Positions 1 to 11,428 of a stretch of DNA of 64,000 nt are shown one piece after another. Every line of letters begins with the position of its first letter. Position 1 is the first letter of the stretch. Below the pieces are notes generated by a model. It was not told the DNA's origin and searched no databases. It worked only from the letters and a program-made list of their open reading frames with translations. The position numbers and the translations under genes are program-made. The DNA comes from Tetragonia tetragonoides (lineage: Eukaryota; Streptophyta; Magnoliopsida; Caryophyllales; Aizoaceae), in the NCBI GenBank assembly GCA_038025085.1, contig CM076154.1, forward strand, positions 31,240,501 to 31,304,500. The letters run 5' to 3'.

Positions 1-756
1 AATAAAAGATTGTAGCGCTTTCTATTCATAGTGAATAGAGGGATCAATCAATTATCAATAAATGTTCGCAAGCATATGCTACTGACATAATTATGTGCAT
101 AAGAAAACAGTAGGTCAAAATCTACAAACGTTCCTAGCCAAAAGAAATAACAAGAGCAATAATATGGCACCGTAAAAGAACGTGATAAATACTTAAACCC
201 TTTTTTTTGAGTTAAAAAAAACGAAGATAGTAAAAAAGAACAGTAAGCCATAACTAACACAATATCATTGCAATGGATGGGATTGATAAACTACAAAAGA
301 TTAAGCATTAAAGACAAATTGACTAGCATCACTACTCTTTCCCCTTTTGCCATCATTGAAAAGATCAACAATGTTCACAAGAGGAGAAGAGATTATTTAA
401 GCAAATAACAACTTAGGGGCCTAGAGGATTTGTAAAAACATAGAAATAAACAACTAAAGTAGCTCTAGCACCATGTAATGACACTATAACTACACCCATC
501 CATCAAAAGACATAGACTCTAAACATCCAAATATGAAGTTTGATCAAAAAGAAGGTTTGCAAAAGGATTGGCAATCTGTTCAAGGTTGTTGATAATGTGG
601 GTAGGAATTTAATAGGAGTGTGCACGACGAGCTTTAGGTAGAATCGCACCCCGAATCTTCTTGAGAACCGAAATAATATAGCTAGAGTCACTTTGCAAAC
701 GATTCACATTGCCCTTAATAACTTTCATGTCCTTTTTAATACCCACAAGATCACTG
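1..756. other. Unassigned AT-rich DNA left of the transposon-protein pseudogene
   Basis: No protein-coding frame, RNA gene or terminal repeat could be supported here. The stretch lies downstream of the minus-strand pseudogene ending near 757. It may be the 3' non-coding part of the same mobile element, because no element boundary is visible. Confidence 0.4.
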
Positions 757-1405
757 TTAATAAAAATACCTATCTTCAACCATTACAGGATCACCTCTTT
801 CACTGTCTGAGCTTGAATCATCTTCAGAAACGTTGTCGGCTTCAGCATGAATGTTCCCAGTCTGTTTGGAAGAACTTCCAATAGATTTGCGAACCCAAGT
901 TTTTGACGCTTCATCATACATAAAAGTCATACGACCCAAAGTTACCAAGGTTAATATATCAGCATCAGACTTCTCATCACCACGTGGAAGAGGCACACAA
1001 CAAGCTTGGAACACAAGAGTCAACCATATAGAATAAGGGAGGGCATGTGAATCGTGTTGGGAGACATAAATCATGTGTTTTACCATAAGGGATGGAAGGT
1101 TGATGGGTTGTTGAGTAACTAGACACTCCATAAGGACAAGATCAAGAGATGTAGCAACATTGCGGGTTTGTCCTTGGGTAACAACGTTTTGACAATACAA
1201 GATGGAGAATACGGTGAGGGATAGACAATTTGGAGATTGGCACTTAGTCATTTTTGTGAACTTTGGGGTTTCCACTAGCAAAATGATGAAGGATTTGAGG
1301 AGTAGTAAAAAGGACAAGAGGCCAAGCTTCCTTATTGTAATCATAAAATCCGACACTAGGAACTCCCAAAAAATTTCCCAAAGTTTCACAATAAAACATT
1401 ATATG

Positions 1406-1417
1406 CTTCCCATTAAC
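1406..1417. repeat. SINE target-site duplication, left copy
   Basis: CTTCCCATTAAC, identical to 1617-1628 on the other side of the SINE. Confidence 0.9.
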
Positions 1418-1616
1418 TTTTTTTTTGTAAGGTAAGGAGACCCGCTTCCAGGCTGACCCATCTGGGATTTAAGGCCCAGGAGCTTAGTAGGCTGGCATTT
1501 GGGGGGGAAAGGGGGAATACGGGAAAAGGGATCCCAAATGCCCCTAGTGGGATTTGAACCTTGGTGGTGGGTAAGGAAATCAAAGTTCAAACCACTAGAA
1601 CAACCTATGTTGGTTT
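1418..1616 (-). mobile_element. tRNA-derived SINE with 12-bp target-site duplication
   Basis: On the minus strand this ~199-bp element begins AAACCAACATAGG at 1616. It has a Pol III box-A-like segment (TTGTTCTAGTGG) and a clear box B (GGTTCAAATCC, 1550-1560), and ends in a run of nine A at 1426-1418. The same 12 bp, CTTCCCATTAAC, flanks it at 1406-1417 and 1617-1628. An internal promoter, an A-tail and a target-site duplication together define a retroposed SINE. It sits inside the coding part of the transposon-protein pseudogene, so it is younger than that gene. Confidence 0.88.
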
Positions 1617-1628
1617 CTTCCCATTAAC
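1617..1628. repeat. SINE target-site duplication, right copy
   Basis: CTTCCCATTAAC, identical to 1406-1417. Confidence 0.9.
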
Positions 1629-2100
1629 TATTGCTTGAACCACATTACCATCAAATTCCAAACTACCAAAAAATTGTTTAATTGCAGCAGGATAAACATA
1701 CTCAGGAGTACTAAACAACCTTCCCCACCCTTGCGCATCAATAAAAGTCCATAAGTCTTCAAAACCATTCTCAATTAACCATACCGTATTAATGACCTTC
1801 AAAGGAGGTTGTTTGCGGTGATTGAACTTGGCAGCAATGTTGTTGAAAACGTGAGTTGGAAGAAGGTAATGGCATTGGACAGGTAGTGGAGGTTTGGAGG
1901 TACCACGGTTGTTGACAGGCTTTTTTCCCTTAGCCTTAGATTTCTTGGCTTGGTCAGTAATGGTTTGATTTTCTTGAGTGGGAGAGAGTTTCCCCTGAGA
2001 TGAAGATTGGGGAATTTTGTTGTCCTTCAGTAGCTTGTGGATCACAAGGTGACTTTTCAAGTGCCTTCTTACGTTGAGCAGAACGGGTATGGTTAAACAT

Positions 2101-2437
2101 CGTGCACAATTTTGTGAAGATTTCTAAAATTATTGAGAATGTTTGAGAGAAGAAGAGAAAATTGTTCTCTTCATCAGTTAAGCGTCAAAAAGGGTGAAGA
2201 AAAATAAACTGGGTAATGGTTTCTTATATAGACACAAGGCATAGTGCAATAAGGAAAGAGAAAGGAGAGAATTAAGGGAAAGATAAAACTGTAGAATCTT
2301 GCCCTTCCTAAAACTCCAAAAGGGAGGAGTAGTGTTAAAGGAAACAAACAAGACCTGCCTATTTCTTCTCCTATCAGTTGTATGACAATACAACACCTCC
2401 CAAAATAATAAACTCCCAAAAGCACTGAACTACCTTA
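2101..2437. other. Upstream region of the transposon-protein pseudogene; nothing else seen
   Basis: AT-rich sequence containing only overlapping short frames with no recognisable protein. By position it would be the 5' flank of the minus-strand pseudogene. Confidence 0.4.
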
Positions 2438-3182
2438 GAGCATCTGCAATCGATCTATTATTCTCTTGCCAAATTAACATTTGGCATGCCAAATTTAATT
2501 CAACTCCATTGTAGTGTATTTGGTACACTTGCCAAATACCAAGCTCTACTCACGGCTGCCAAATATTTGGCAATTTGAGAAGCATGCCAAATTTCATTTT
2601 CCTAGGTGCATTAATTACTAATAGGGAGAATAGTACAAGAGGGAATTTGTTGTGTGCATTGGACGCAAGGTAAAAAAAGGGAAGTTGAGATACAAGGCGC
2701 GTAAGTGTGTTGATGAAGAATGTCTCCTTTTTGTTACACGGCAGAAGAGGCAAATGAAGCCACCCAATTTACGACACGTGAAAAGGCTATTTTATATTGA
2801 AATCCAATTCTAATCTGCATTTTTTACATGGCTCCCTTTGTTTACGTTTTTGCAAAATATTTAAATATTTACTGAAAAACATAATAAAATCACGTTTTTT
2901 TCTTCTATAGATAGCATGGTCATTATTTCAACAAAATAAATCCGGGAACTAAGTCAATTCATGTACTTTATACTATATTGATTTAGGAGAGAGAAAATGG
3001 GTTGATTTAAGAGAGAGAAAAATTGTGGATATAAACTTTAATAAAGAGGAGAGAGAAATTGGGAATTTGGCATGCTCATTGAAGAGATACATGCCAATTT
3101 TTAACAAAGTATGAAAGATGAGAGAGAAAGAAGTTTTTTTACAAAATACATGCCAAATATTGGCATGCCATTGCGGATGCTC
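2438..3182. mobile_element. Harbinger/Tourist-like MITE, ~745 bp
   Basis: The left end reads GAGCATCTGCAATC after TTA. The right end, on the opposite strand, reads GAGCATCCGCAATGGCATGCC and is flanked by TTC, a decayed TTA. The interior is AT-rich and non-coding, with the motif TTTGGCATGCCAAAT and its variants close to both ends. GAGCATCNNCAAT termini with a 3-bp TTA/TAA target are typical of PIF/Harbinger-derived MITEs. There is no transposase inside, so it is non-autonomous. Confidence 0.72.
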
Positions 3183-3699
3183 TTCTTCCCCACTCCACCC
3201 ATGATGCAGACTATACGATTTGCACTTTAATTCCCGTCTTTCGGGGTTTTTTCGGTTTTTTTTTACGAGAAACAAAAACTAGTAAAGAAATGCTCCCTAG
3301 AGACCTAGCCTTGTGTACATATATAGGTAAAAAGAGGCTAAGATTTTAAGTGGAGGTTGGTAAGTGTTTAGGCTCAAAAGTTCGAGAACTAATTTGGCTT
3401 ATAACGTGGCAACAAATTATAATTAGTTATTTATGAAAGAATTTTTTCGGATTGCCCAAAGAAAATAAACAATAGGATGTTGAGAGATATGAACATTCGA
3501 CTTCACGTATTGAAATAGTATCAAAACACATAACGAGTCCTTTGAAGTTTAACGTTAAAACTAATACTAGTAATATCTAGGACCCAAAAATTCTAATCGC
3601 AAAAATAAAACTTCAACCAAAATGTAAAACAAAATTAACCATTAAATAAGCAATCATCGAAGCAAGCAATTAGTGATACACATTAATTTATTTTCATCA
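3183..3699. other. Unassigned region between MITE and Copia pol
   Basis: No LTR matching the 9251-11519 LTR could be found here, although this is where the 3' LTR of a short Copia element would lie. It could be a spacer of a longer Sirevirus-type element or unrelated sequence. Confidence 0.4.
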
Positions 3700-3708
3700 T
3701 GCCCAAAT

Positions 3709-4448
3709 CTAATCTAATTTCTCAAATCTATCACGTTGTAAAGGTTTTGTGAAAATGTCAGCTACCTGATCTTTAGTGTTAAAAAATTCAAGTTTTATAA
3801 AACCTTTTTCCACATTGTCACACAGAAAATAATGACGAATTTCAATATGTTTTGTCCTTGAATGACTGACATGATTTTTTGAAATACTAATAGACACTAG
3901 TATTATCACAATAAATAGGAACACAACCACAATTAACACCAAATCAAGTAATTGTTACTTCAACCATAAAATTTGAGCACAACAAGCAGCAGCTGCGACA
4001 TACTCCCTCCGTCCCTCTTATATCTTCTCGTTTGACTTTGCACAGTCTCCAAGATGATACTTTGACCATTAATAACTTTAATTATACAAATATAATTATT
4101 TTAAAATTTTGATATTGTGAAAATATAATTTAAAACTAATCTAAGAAAGGAAATTTGATCTTTTAATTCTTTATATATTTTTTACAATTCAATGGTCAAA
4201 ATTTATAAATTTTGACTTAAAAAATCAAATGAGAAGATAAGTTTGGGACAGAGGGAGTATTCCGCTTCGGCAGTAGATAGAGAAACAAAGTTTCTCTTTT
4301 TAGAAGACCAAGAAATTAAGCATGATCCTAAAAATTGAGCCATACCTAAAGTACTTTTACGGTCTACTAGGAATCCAGCATAATCAGAATCAGAATAGCC
4401 ATTTAAGTTAAAACTATCACACTTAGGATAAAAAAAGATATAAATCAA
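3709..4448 (-). pseudogene. Copia RNase H domain, split by a MITE
   Basis: The first part (4448 to 4258) holds the RNase H core GYSDSDYAGFLVDRKST and SWSSKKRNFVSLSTAEAEY. Immediately after AEAEY the frame enters a 255-bp MITE. The continuation resumes near 3998 (VAAAACCAQILWLK) and ends with [23 protein letters not shown] at 3709. In an intact element this domain degrades the RNA strand during reverse transcription. Extra stops near 3945 and a TA duplication confirm decay. Confidence 0.85.
4003..4257. mobile_element. Stowaway-like MITE, 255 bp
   Basis: It starts CTCCCTCCGTCCC and ends GGGACAGAGGGAG, giving inverted termini of the CTCCCTCCGTCCC type, with TA on both sides (4001-4002 and 4258-4259). 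The TA target and this terminal motif are the Stowaway (Tc1/mariner-derived) signature. It interrupts the RNase H domain of the Copia element, so it inserted after that element. Confidence 0.92.
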
Positions 4449-5331
4449 TAGTGCCTTTTGAAATATCTAAGAATTTGCTTCACGGCGATTAAGTGAGATT
4501 CTCTAGGACTAGATTGAAAGATAGCACATAGACAAACACCATAAACAATATCCGGTCGACTAGCAGTTAAATATAATAGTGATCCGATTATACCTCGATA
4601 TTCTTTTTCATCCACATGTGTACCTTTTTCATCCAAGTCTAATTTTTGTGAAGTTGGAGTCGACGTGTTGTAGGGCTTGGCGTCTTCCATTTTGTATCTC
4701 CTTAGCAACTCTTTCACATCTTTTTGTTGATGAATATGTATGCAATCTTTTCTTTGATTTACTTGTAGTCCAGGTAAGAATTTTAATTCTCCCATCATAC
4801 TCATTTCAAATTCTCCCTGCATTACGTTAGAAAAGCTAATGCACATTGCATCATTAGTCGAACCAAAAATAATATCATCAACGTATACTTGAACAACTAT
4901 AACATCGTGATTTTGAAAATTTAAAAATAAAGTGTTATTAATCACGCCCCTTTAAAAAAAATCCATCAAAAAATTTGAAAGTCTCTCATACTATGATCTA
5001 GGAGCTTTTTTAAGTGCATAAAGAATTTAATCTAATTTATAGACGTGATTGGAAAATTCTCTATCTTCAAAAGAAGGTGGTTGCTCCACAAAAACTTCCT
5101 CTTTTAAATAACCATTTAAAAACGCAATTATATCATCCATTTGAAATAATTTAAAGTTTTTGTGAGCAGAAAAGCAATTAAAGCTCTAATCGCTTCCAAT
5201 CGAGCTACTGGGGTAAAAGTTTCATCATAATCTATGCCATCTTGCGGATTGTAACCTTTGACTACCAACCTGACTTTATTTCTAATACTATTACCTTCAT
5301 CGTCCAACTTGTTCCTATCACTTGGTATCAA
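4445..5331 (-). pseudogene. Copia reverse transcriptase domain
   Basis: The minus-strand frame from 5331 gives NKVRLVVKGYNPQDGIDYDETF and TPVARLEAIRALIAF. After a break near 5128-4945 it continues with the catalytic VYVDDIIFG box (near 4880), HIHQQKDVKELL, TSQKLDLDEKG and YLTASRPDIVYG. The two aspartates of the YVDD box are present. The break between the halves, with stops near 4950-5100, makes it inactive. This is the Copia RVT_2 type domain, which copies element RNA into DNA. Confidence 0.85.
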
Positions 5332-5401
5332 TCACTGTGTGATTTTTTGGTCTGGGTTCTAGGTGTCATACATTATTTCTCTTGAATTGATTTAGTTCTT
5401 C

Positions 5402-6157
5402 CTACATAGCTAAGATCCAATTAGAATCATTCAAAACACATTTATAATCTTTAGGTTCTATATCAAATAAGAATGCATTGAAAGAAATAAAATTACGAGT
5501 GAAGGATCGAGTGTGCACTCCCTTTGTTGGATCAGTAATGATCTGATTAAGGGAGTGAAAACTCTGGTACTTATAAGGTTTTGGATCCAAGATCGTTGGT
5601 TGGCTTTATGGAGCTTGTGATTCATCGCCAGTGAGTCTCTCGCTACTGTCGTTACTGTCTAATTCATTAATCACAATGGGAACATTGTCTCTTGGTTCTA
5701 CAATGTTGTGTTGTTGTTCAGTTTCTCCCTATACAGTGACGTATGGAATTTCTTCAACGGATTGAGCACGAATTAATCCAATTTCAAAATCAATATCTGA
5801 ATCCTGCACATTCTCATTGGGCACGTGAAATTCATCGAATATTACATGAATGCTTTCCTCTATACACATAGTACGCTTATTATAAACTTTGTATGCTCTA
5901 CTATGAGAGGAATAGCCTAATAAAATAGCTTCATCGCTTCGAGCATCAAATTTGCCCAAGGAATTTTTTTCATTGTTATGCACGGAACATTTGGCACCAA
6001 AAGTCCTAAAATAAGCAATGTTTAACTTTTTGCCTTTCAATAATTTATAAGGATTTTTATGCAAAAGAGGTCTAACCATGACTCTATTAATTATATAGCA
6101 AGCAATATTAACGGCCTCGGCCCAAAAAGATCTAGGAAGATCACTAGAAATAAGCAT
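5402..6157 (-). pseudogene. Copia integrase C-terminus and RT linker
   Basis: The frame from 6157 to 5729 gives LPRSFWAEAVNIACYIINR and YFRTFGAKCSVH, then LGKFDARSDEAILLGYSSHS, which is the conserved segment after the integrase core in Copia pol. Residues 5590-5402 give the linker before the RT. Several stops separate these pieces. Confidence 0.8.
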
Positions 6158-6720
6158 GGTTCTAGCATATCTTCTAAAGTTCTATTTTTACGTTCAACAA
6201 CCCCATTTTGTTGAGAAGTTCTAGGGGCCGAAAAGTCATGCACAATGCCATGTTCATTACAATAAGTAATAAAATTTTGAGTTGTCAAACTAGTACCATG
6301 ATCGGATCTAATGGCAAGCAATTGATGATTAAATTGTTTTTGTTTGCACTTAATGAAAGACAAGAAAGAATCAAATACATCTTCTTTGAAAGATAAAAAT
6401 AAAGTCCAAGTAAATCTTGAATAGTCATCCACTATAACAAAAACATATTTGCTTCCTCCTCTACTTATAATATGCATAGGGCCACAGAGATCAACATGAA
6501 TCAATTGGAGCAGTTTAGAAGTACTTACCAAATTTTTCGACTTGAACGATGAACGAACCTGTTTTCCTTTGGCACACGCATCACATACTCCACTAAAAGT
6601 AAACTTGCAATCAGGTAGACCAATGACTAAATTATTTATACGAAGATCATTTAACAAGGTAAGACTAGCGTGACCCAAGCGTTTATGCCACAACAGTGGA
6701 TCATCATCCATAACATTCAT
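6091..6720 (-). pseudogene. Copia GAG-pre-integrase and integrase core
   Basis: The frame from 6720 opens with the zinc-binding HHCC module (LLWHKRLGHASLTLLNDL, then GVCDACAKGKQ). It continues with the core catalytic aspartates in LIHVDLCGPM and VFVIVDDYSRFTWTLF, then IRSDHGTSLTTQNF, SAPRTSQQNGVVERKNRTL and its catalytic Glu. In a live element it joins cDNA into host DNA. The frame overlaps the next block (6157) through a shift near 6100-6160. Confidence 0.88.
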
Positions 6721-7595
6721 GCAAGATAAATTATTTTCAACAATATTATCTAAATCAACTTGATAAATATTATTAAATCTTTTTACTCTAAATAAAGATT
6801 TATTTGTACTAGCATTAAAATCATGACAATCACTAGCAGAAAATAATGTTTTATTCCCCCTGTCACAAAGCTGGGAAATACTAAACAGATTTTATTTTAG
6901 ATCTTTAACCAAAAAAAATATTATCAATAGCATGAGCAAATGACTTTCCTATCTTACCGACTATTTGTCAATGTTTATCATCCTCAAAAGTCACTGCACC
7001 ACCTTTGAAAGCTCGAAGTGAGAGAAAATTTTGTATGTCACCTGTCATATGTCGTGAACAACCACTATTTCGATACCATTGATTGTTCCCTCTCACTTTG
7101 ACCTGCAAAACTAATTAGTTTTAAATTTAGGATCTCAAATTTGTTTGAGTCCTTTGGCGTTAGTAACAGTATGAAAAGAATCCTTTCTAACCCATATTTA
7201 TTTAAGCACAACCTTATTCTTATCATGAGATAATTTTCGAAAAAGGTAAGTAAAATGACCAATGAAACCACAATACATACAAACACGATGATCTGGCACA
7301 TCAAAATATTTACTATATTTTTCTATAAGTTAGCTTTAGGTATGGTTCTAGTTCCTTGATTAGGAATGGTGTTGACATGTTTCTTGAACATCTCATAAGC
7401 CTTTTGTCCAATATATCATAAATTCTCTTTATATGTGGTACTGTTTGTTATTTTTTCAACGTTGGTCAGTTTCTGTTTAAGCGCTTTATTTTCTTTTTCT
7501 AGTTGATCCAAACGTTCTTGTAAACTTTGAGAACATTCCTCATGACTACTAGAGTTTTCAGTGTCTTTAACGAACTTCATTTTGTATCTTATTTT

Positions 7596-9248
7596 CTATA
7601 GTTCTACAGAACGTTCCTTCAAGGTTTTATCCAACGTTTCCTTCTTTTTAACTAGTTTTTTGTTTAAACGTTGTTTATTAGCTAGATCAGTCCTGCTCCT
7701 CTTTAACCGATTTACCAAAGTTGCAACCTTACCTTTTAGCGAAGAATTTATTTTGTTGAGAGAGTTATTCACACTTGATAAATTTTTCAGAGTACTTTCC
7801 AAAACTCTATTGTCTTCCTCCAGACTTTTATTTAGCGTGGTCAAGGATTCATTACTCTTTCCTATGTCACAAATTTTAACAGTAGACATCTTTTATAATT
7901 TTTCAAGAGTATTAATCCTATGTTTTAGGTCATTGATTTCATTCATCAAAATGGAATTACTGTTTTTGGCCTCTTCTTTGATTTTATCAAGAGTCTCTTT
8001 AGAATTATTAATAACTACTATCATATCACTCATCAATTTTTCTTTAGAAAAAGAAGATAACTTAGATTTCAATTCATTCATAGATACTTCAAGGTCTTCT
8101 TCTTCATCAGTAGGGTGATCCATTTTTGCTACAAGAGCAATGTTGGCTTTCATAGGGTTTTCATCGTCTTGTAGTTCTTCTTCTTCTTCTTCTTCTTCTT
8201 CTCCCCATGTGGCAGCCATCACCTTCTGAAGTTCTTTATCTACAGCATTTGATAAGTTTGCTCTTTTTTCCCTTTTCTTCTCCATGTCCCACATTGGACA
8301 TTGGTTTATAACGTGTCCAGGTTTGCTGCATTTATGGCAAAGTCCAACATTGGTATTCTACCTGTTATTACTAGTAGAGTAGTTCTTATTCTTGTTAACT
8401 GTTTTCTTAGATTTGAAAATTTTAACAAACTTAGAGAACTTTTTAACAATAAAAACAATATCATCTTCATTAAGTTCTCCAACTTGCTCATCCACCTTCA
8501 GTGCAAGTCCTCTGTCTTTGTTTGATAATTTTGGTGCTCGGGATTCAAGCTTCATCTCATGAGTTAGCAGAGATCCCATGAGTTGGTCCAATTGTAATTT
8601 AGTGAGATCCCTAACTTTTTGAATCGCCGTAACTTTAGTCATCCATTAATAGTTATTTGGTAGACTCCTCAAAATTTTCCTAACCTGATCATGCACTTCA
8701 TATTCTCTACCAAGGGAATTTAGTTCATTTATAATAATGGTAAAACGAGTAAACATATCTTTAGTCGATTCTTTTTTCTTCATTTCAAACGATTCATATT
8801 GTTGAACTAATAGATCGATTATAGACATTTTTACTTCGTTGGAACTTTCATGAGCAATTTGTAAAGTGCCCCATATTTCTGCAGCACTAGAACAAGCAAA
8901 TATCCTACTAAATTCATTAGGGTCTAAAGCACAGTGTAACAATTTCATAGCTTTAGCATTTTTTTCAATTTTTCTGAGATCTGTTTCAGTCCATTTATCC
9001 TCTTCTACTTCTTTACCTGTCGTGTCAACAATTTTAAAAGGTTCATTCTTAACAACATGCCATACCTGATAGTCTTCTGACTTAATGTAAATTTCCATAT
9101 GATTTTTCCATCCAGAGTAGTGGTGTCCGTCGAAGTATGGAGGTCTCACAGCAGATTGACCCTCTCGAATACCATTTGATGTGTGGGAGATCGACATTCT
9201 CTTCAAGCGTGAACCTGTATCTAAGAGAAAACGAAGCTCTGATACCAA
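7596..9248 (-). pseudogene. Copia gag (capsid and zinc knuckle) with coiled-coil tail
   Basis: From about 9248 the frame gives VRPPYFDGHHYSGWKNHMEI, LRSLPNNY and an UBN2-like gag core. A stop near 8645 is followed by DLTKLQLDQLMGSLLTHEMK. A CCHC knuckle (CHKCSKPGHVINQCP) lies near 8337-8295. It is followed by a long heptad-like Lys/Glu/Leu region with a run of nine Glu encoded by a CTT repeat near 8180-8205, and a second coiled-coil block at 7889-7596. This long coiled-coil extension is typical of Sireviruses. At least four stops break the frame. Confidence 0.85.
9237..9248 (-). other. Copia primer-binding site (tRNA-iMet type)
   Basis: The minus strand reads TGGTATCAGAGC, the complement of the 3' end of initiator methionine tRNA. 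It lies two bases inside the LTR end at 9251 and sets the element's polarity. Confidence 0.9.
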
Positions 9249-10338
9249 TTGTTAGTAGCACAAGGTACACAAGAGGGGGTTGAATTGTGTTACCCCAAAT
9301 TTGCGGAATTAAAACAAGTAAAAAGAGGTCAAATTAAAGTACTCACGATTTACGTGAAAAACCCTTTGTAACTCACAAAGGATGAAAAACCACGACCCAC
9401 ACGACCCGAAGAACTTTAAAGACTACTTCTTTTATTAAGAGAATAGTACAAATAGATCAAGTTTACTCTAACTCAATCTCGCACTCGAACACTCGTTCAA
9501 GCCAAACACACTTAGGCACTCACCTAAGCCTAGCAACTAGCTCTAGTTGTAATAGATAACAAAAGATTATTTACCTTGATAAACTTCAATAAATGAATAA
9601 GGTACAATTAAGATCTTATAGCTAATGCAGTAATAACATGTGGAGAATATATCTATTAGGCAACGTTCTTTGTTGTGAGGCAACGTTTATTAATTTGACG
9701 CTCTTAAGAATATGTTACGTTCAATTAATCAGAGAGAGGCGTTCGTAAAAACTGATTGTTAGACTCCTTATAAACGAGATACACAAACAGAGAAAATAAC
9801 TGGAAACCTAATTATCACTTAGGAAACTAAATATCGTTTTCTTTACTTGCAAAATTAGATTTTCATAAAGGAGGATAAATATCTTTATCAAATAAAACAT
9901 ATATATTAAATACAATTTTTATGAAGAAAATAAAATAAATTTCTTTAAAGAGAATATTTTCTTTTTAGTTAAAACCATATAGCCAAAATAGAGAGAATAA
10001 ATAAATTTCAAGGAATTCTCTTTACGAATAAAATCTTTGGCAAAATAAAACATTTGGAGAATAAATTTAAGATACTTAACTTAAATTTATCTCAGTGAAC
10101 GAACGTGTTAATATATGTGTCACAGTAACGTTCCATTGAACACTAAAGTTTCAAGGATCGTTCCTGACCACGAACTCTTTTAACGTTTATTATTTAGTTT
10201 TCTTATAGATATAAATTCCACATTTATAACTGCATAGCTTTAACATGAGCTCTAAGAAATAAAATAAATAACCTAGAGAACATGTGAACTTGTGTCTTCT
10301 TCTTGAACTTTATCTAGCAAACTCTTGCATAAATAAAT

Positions 10339-10714
10339 GCGCAATTTGGTTAAAACCACCTAGAAAGTTACACTTTGTCGAGTACCCCCTGAATCGTTGT
10401 TATTTGTTCAGTACCACCTTAAAAGTTCATTCCGCCCTGAGAGTCACACCTTAAATGTTTTTCCAGCCTAATCCCATGATGTTCTTCCCGTTTTGCCCTT
10501 ATGTGTGCCTTACATGACTAATTAAAAGGTTTGACCAAATGAACTATAAATTAAATTACATAAATCTAACTAAGTAAAAGAAATCAATTCAAATTTTAAG
10601 TATTTAACTTTTACCCATCCCCCACCCAACCCTTTCAGTCAAAATTAATTCACTCATTCTCTCTCTCTCTATTCATCTTCCATCTTCGTCCTCTCTCTGT
10701 AGCTCCAATGTATG

Positions 10715-10789
<75 letters not shown>

Positions 10790-11428
10790 AAGTGAAACAA
10801 AACTGATTGGAAAGCATCGAAAGTGAATCTGAGTTCTTCTTTGTCTTTGATTTGACAAGGGAGACCCTTTTGTTGCATTTACAAGTTGGAAGCCATGAAA
10901 AATGGGTTGAATTGGAACTTGACATCCTTCCCCTTACAAAATCAAACAAACCCTAATTTAGTGAAAAATGGGGTGGAAAGAGAAGAGAGAGTAACATAGG
11001 CGGAAAAGAAAAGAGGAGAAGAGGAAAATAAAAGAGGAGAAGTTTATTTACCTGGAGAAGAGATCTAGAAGTTGGAGAAAACACGACAATGGCGGAGAGA
11101 GAAAACGGAAATAAAGAATGGAGAGGGAGAATAGAGAAGTGTCGTATTTTTTGAGTGGGATGGGGGGTAATTAGTTTGTTTAGAAGTAATTAATTTAAGG
11201 GTCAAATAAGTGTCTAATTGGGTCAAATAGGTTGGTTCATTTAATTAATCATGTGAGGCACACGTGAGGGCAAGACGGGAAGAAAAGCAAGGGATTAGGC
11301 CAGAAAATCATTTAAGGTGTGATTCTCAGGGCAGAATGAACTTTTAAGGTGGTACTGAACAAATAACAACGATTCAGGGGTACTGGACAAAAAGTGTAAC
11401 TTTCTAGGTGGTTTTAACCAAATCGCGC
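10339..11428. mobile_element. Non-autonomous MULE with long terminal inverted repeats, 1,090 bp
   Basis: Both ends, read inward, start GCGC(A/G)ATTTGGTTAAAACC and stay alignable for roughly 200 bp; they share CACCTAGAAAGTTACACTTT and the segment around TTAAAAGTTCATTC. The 9-bp TSD TAAATAAAT is perfect (10330-10338 and 11429-11437). Long inverted ends with a 9-bp duplication identify a Mutator-like element. The interior has no transposase and carries a (CT)35 tract. It lies inside the Copia LTR and so is younger than it. Confidence 0.93.
10719..10788. repeat. (CT)35 microsatellite
   Basis: An uninterrupted CT dinucleotide tract of 70 bp inside the MULE, preceded by shorter CT runs. Confidence 0.97.

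Larger units (their letters stand above)
757..2100 (-). pseudogene. Broken 'putative plant transposon protein' gene (PF20167-like)
   Basis: A minus-strand gene starting at an ATG at 2098-2100 (MFNHTRSAQRKKALEKSP). A Lys/Gln/Ser-rich N-terminus is followed by a globular region (WTFIDAQGWGRLFSTP; then HALPYSIWLTLVFQACCVPL; then LGRMTFMYDEASKTWVRKSI) and an acidic Ser/Asp tail ending near 757. This order resembles the plant 'putative plant transposon protein' domain, which is found inside plant mobile elements and has no known enzymatic activity. The frame is lost at least three times: a shift near 2010, a SINE inserted at 1418-1616, and a shift near 1190-1210, where one frame reads LSIPHRILHLVLS and another continues with SLDLVLMECLV. 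It has the same orientation as the Sirevirus-like pol to its right and could be a third reading frame of that element. The family call rests on remembered motif patterns, not a search. Confidence 0.6.

Noticed and set aside
10650..10949. Arg/Glu-repeat protein on the minus strand
   Set aside because: It is only the translation of the (CT)n microsatellite inside the MULE.
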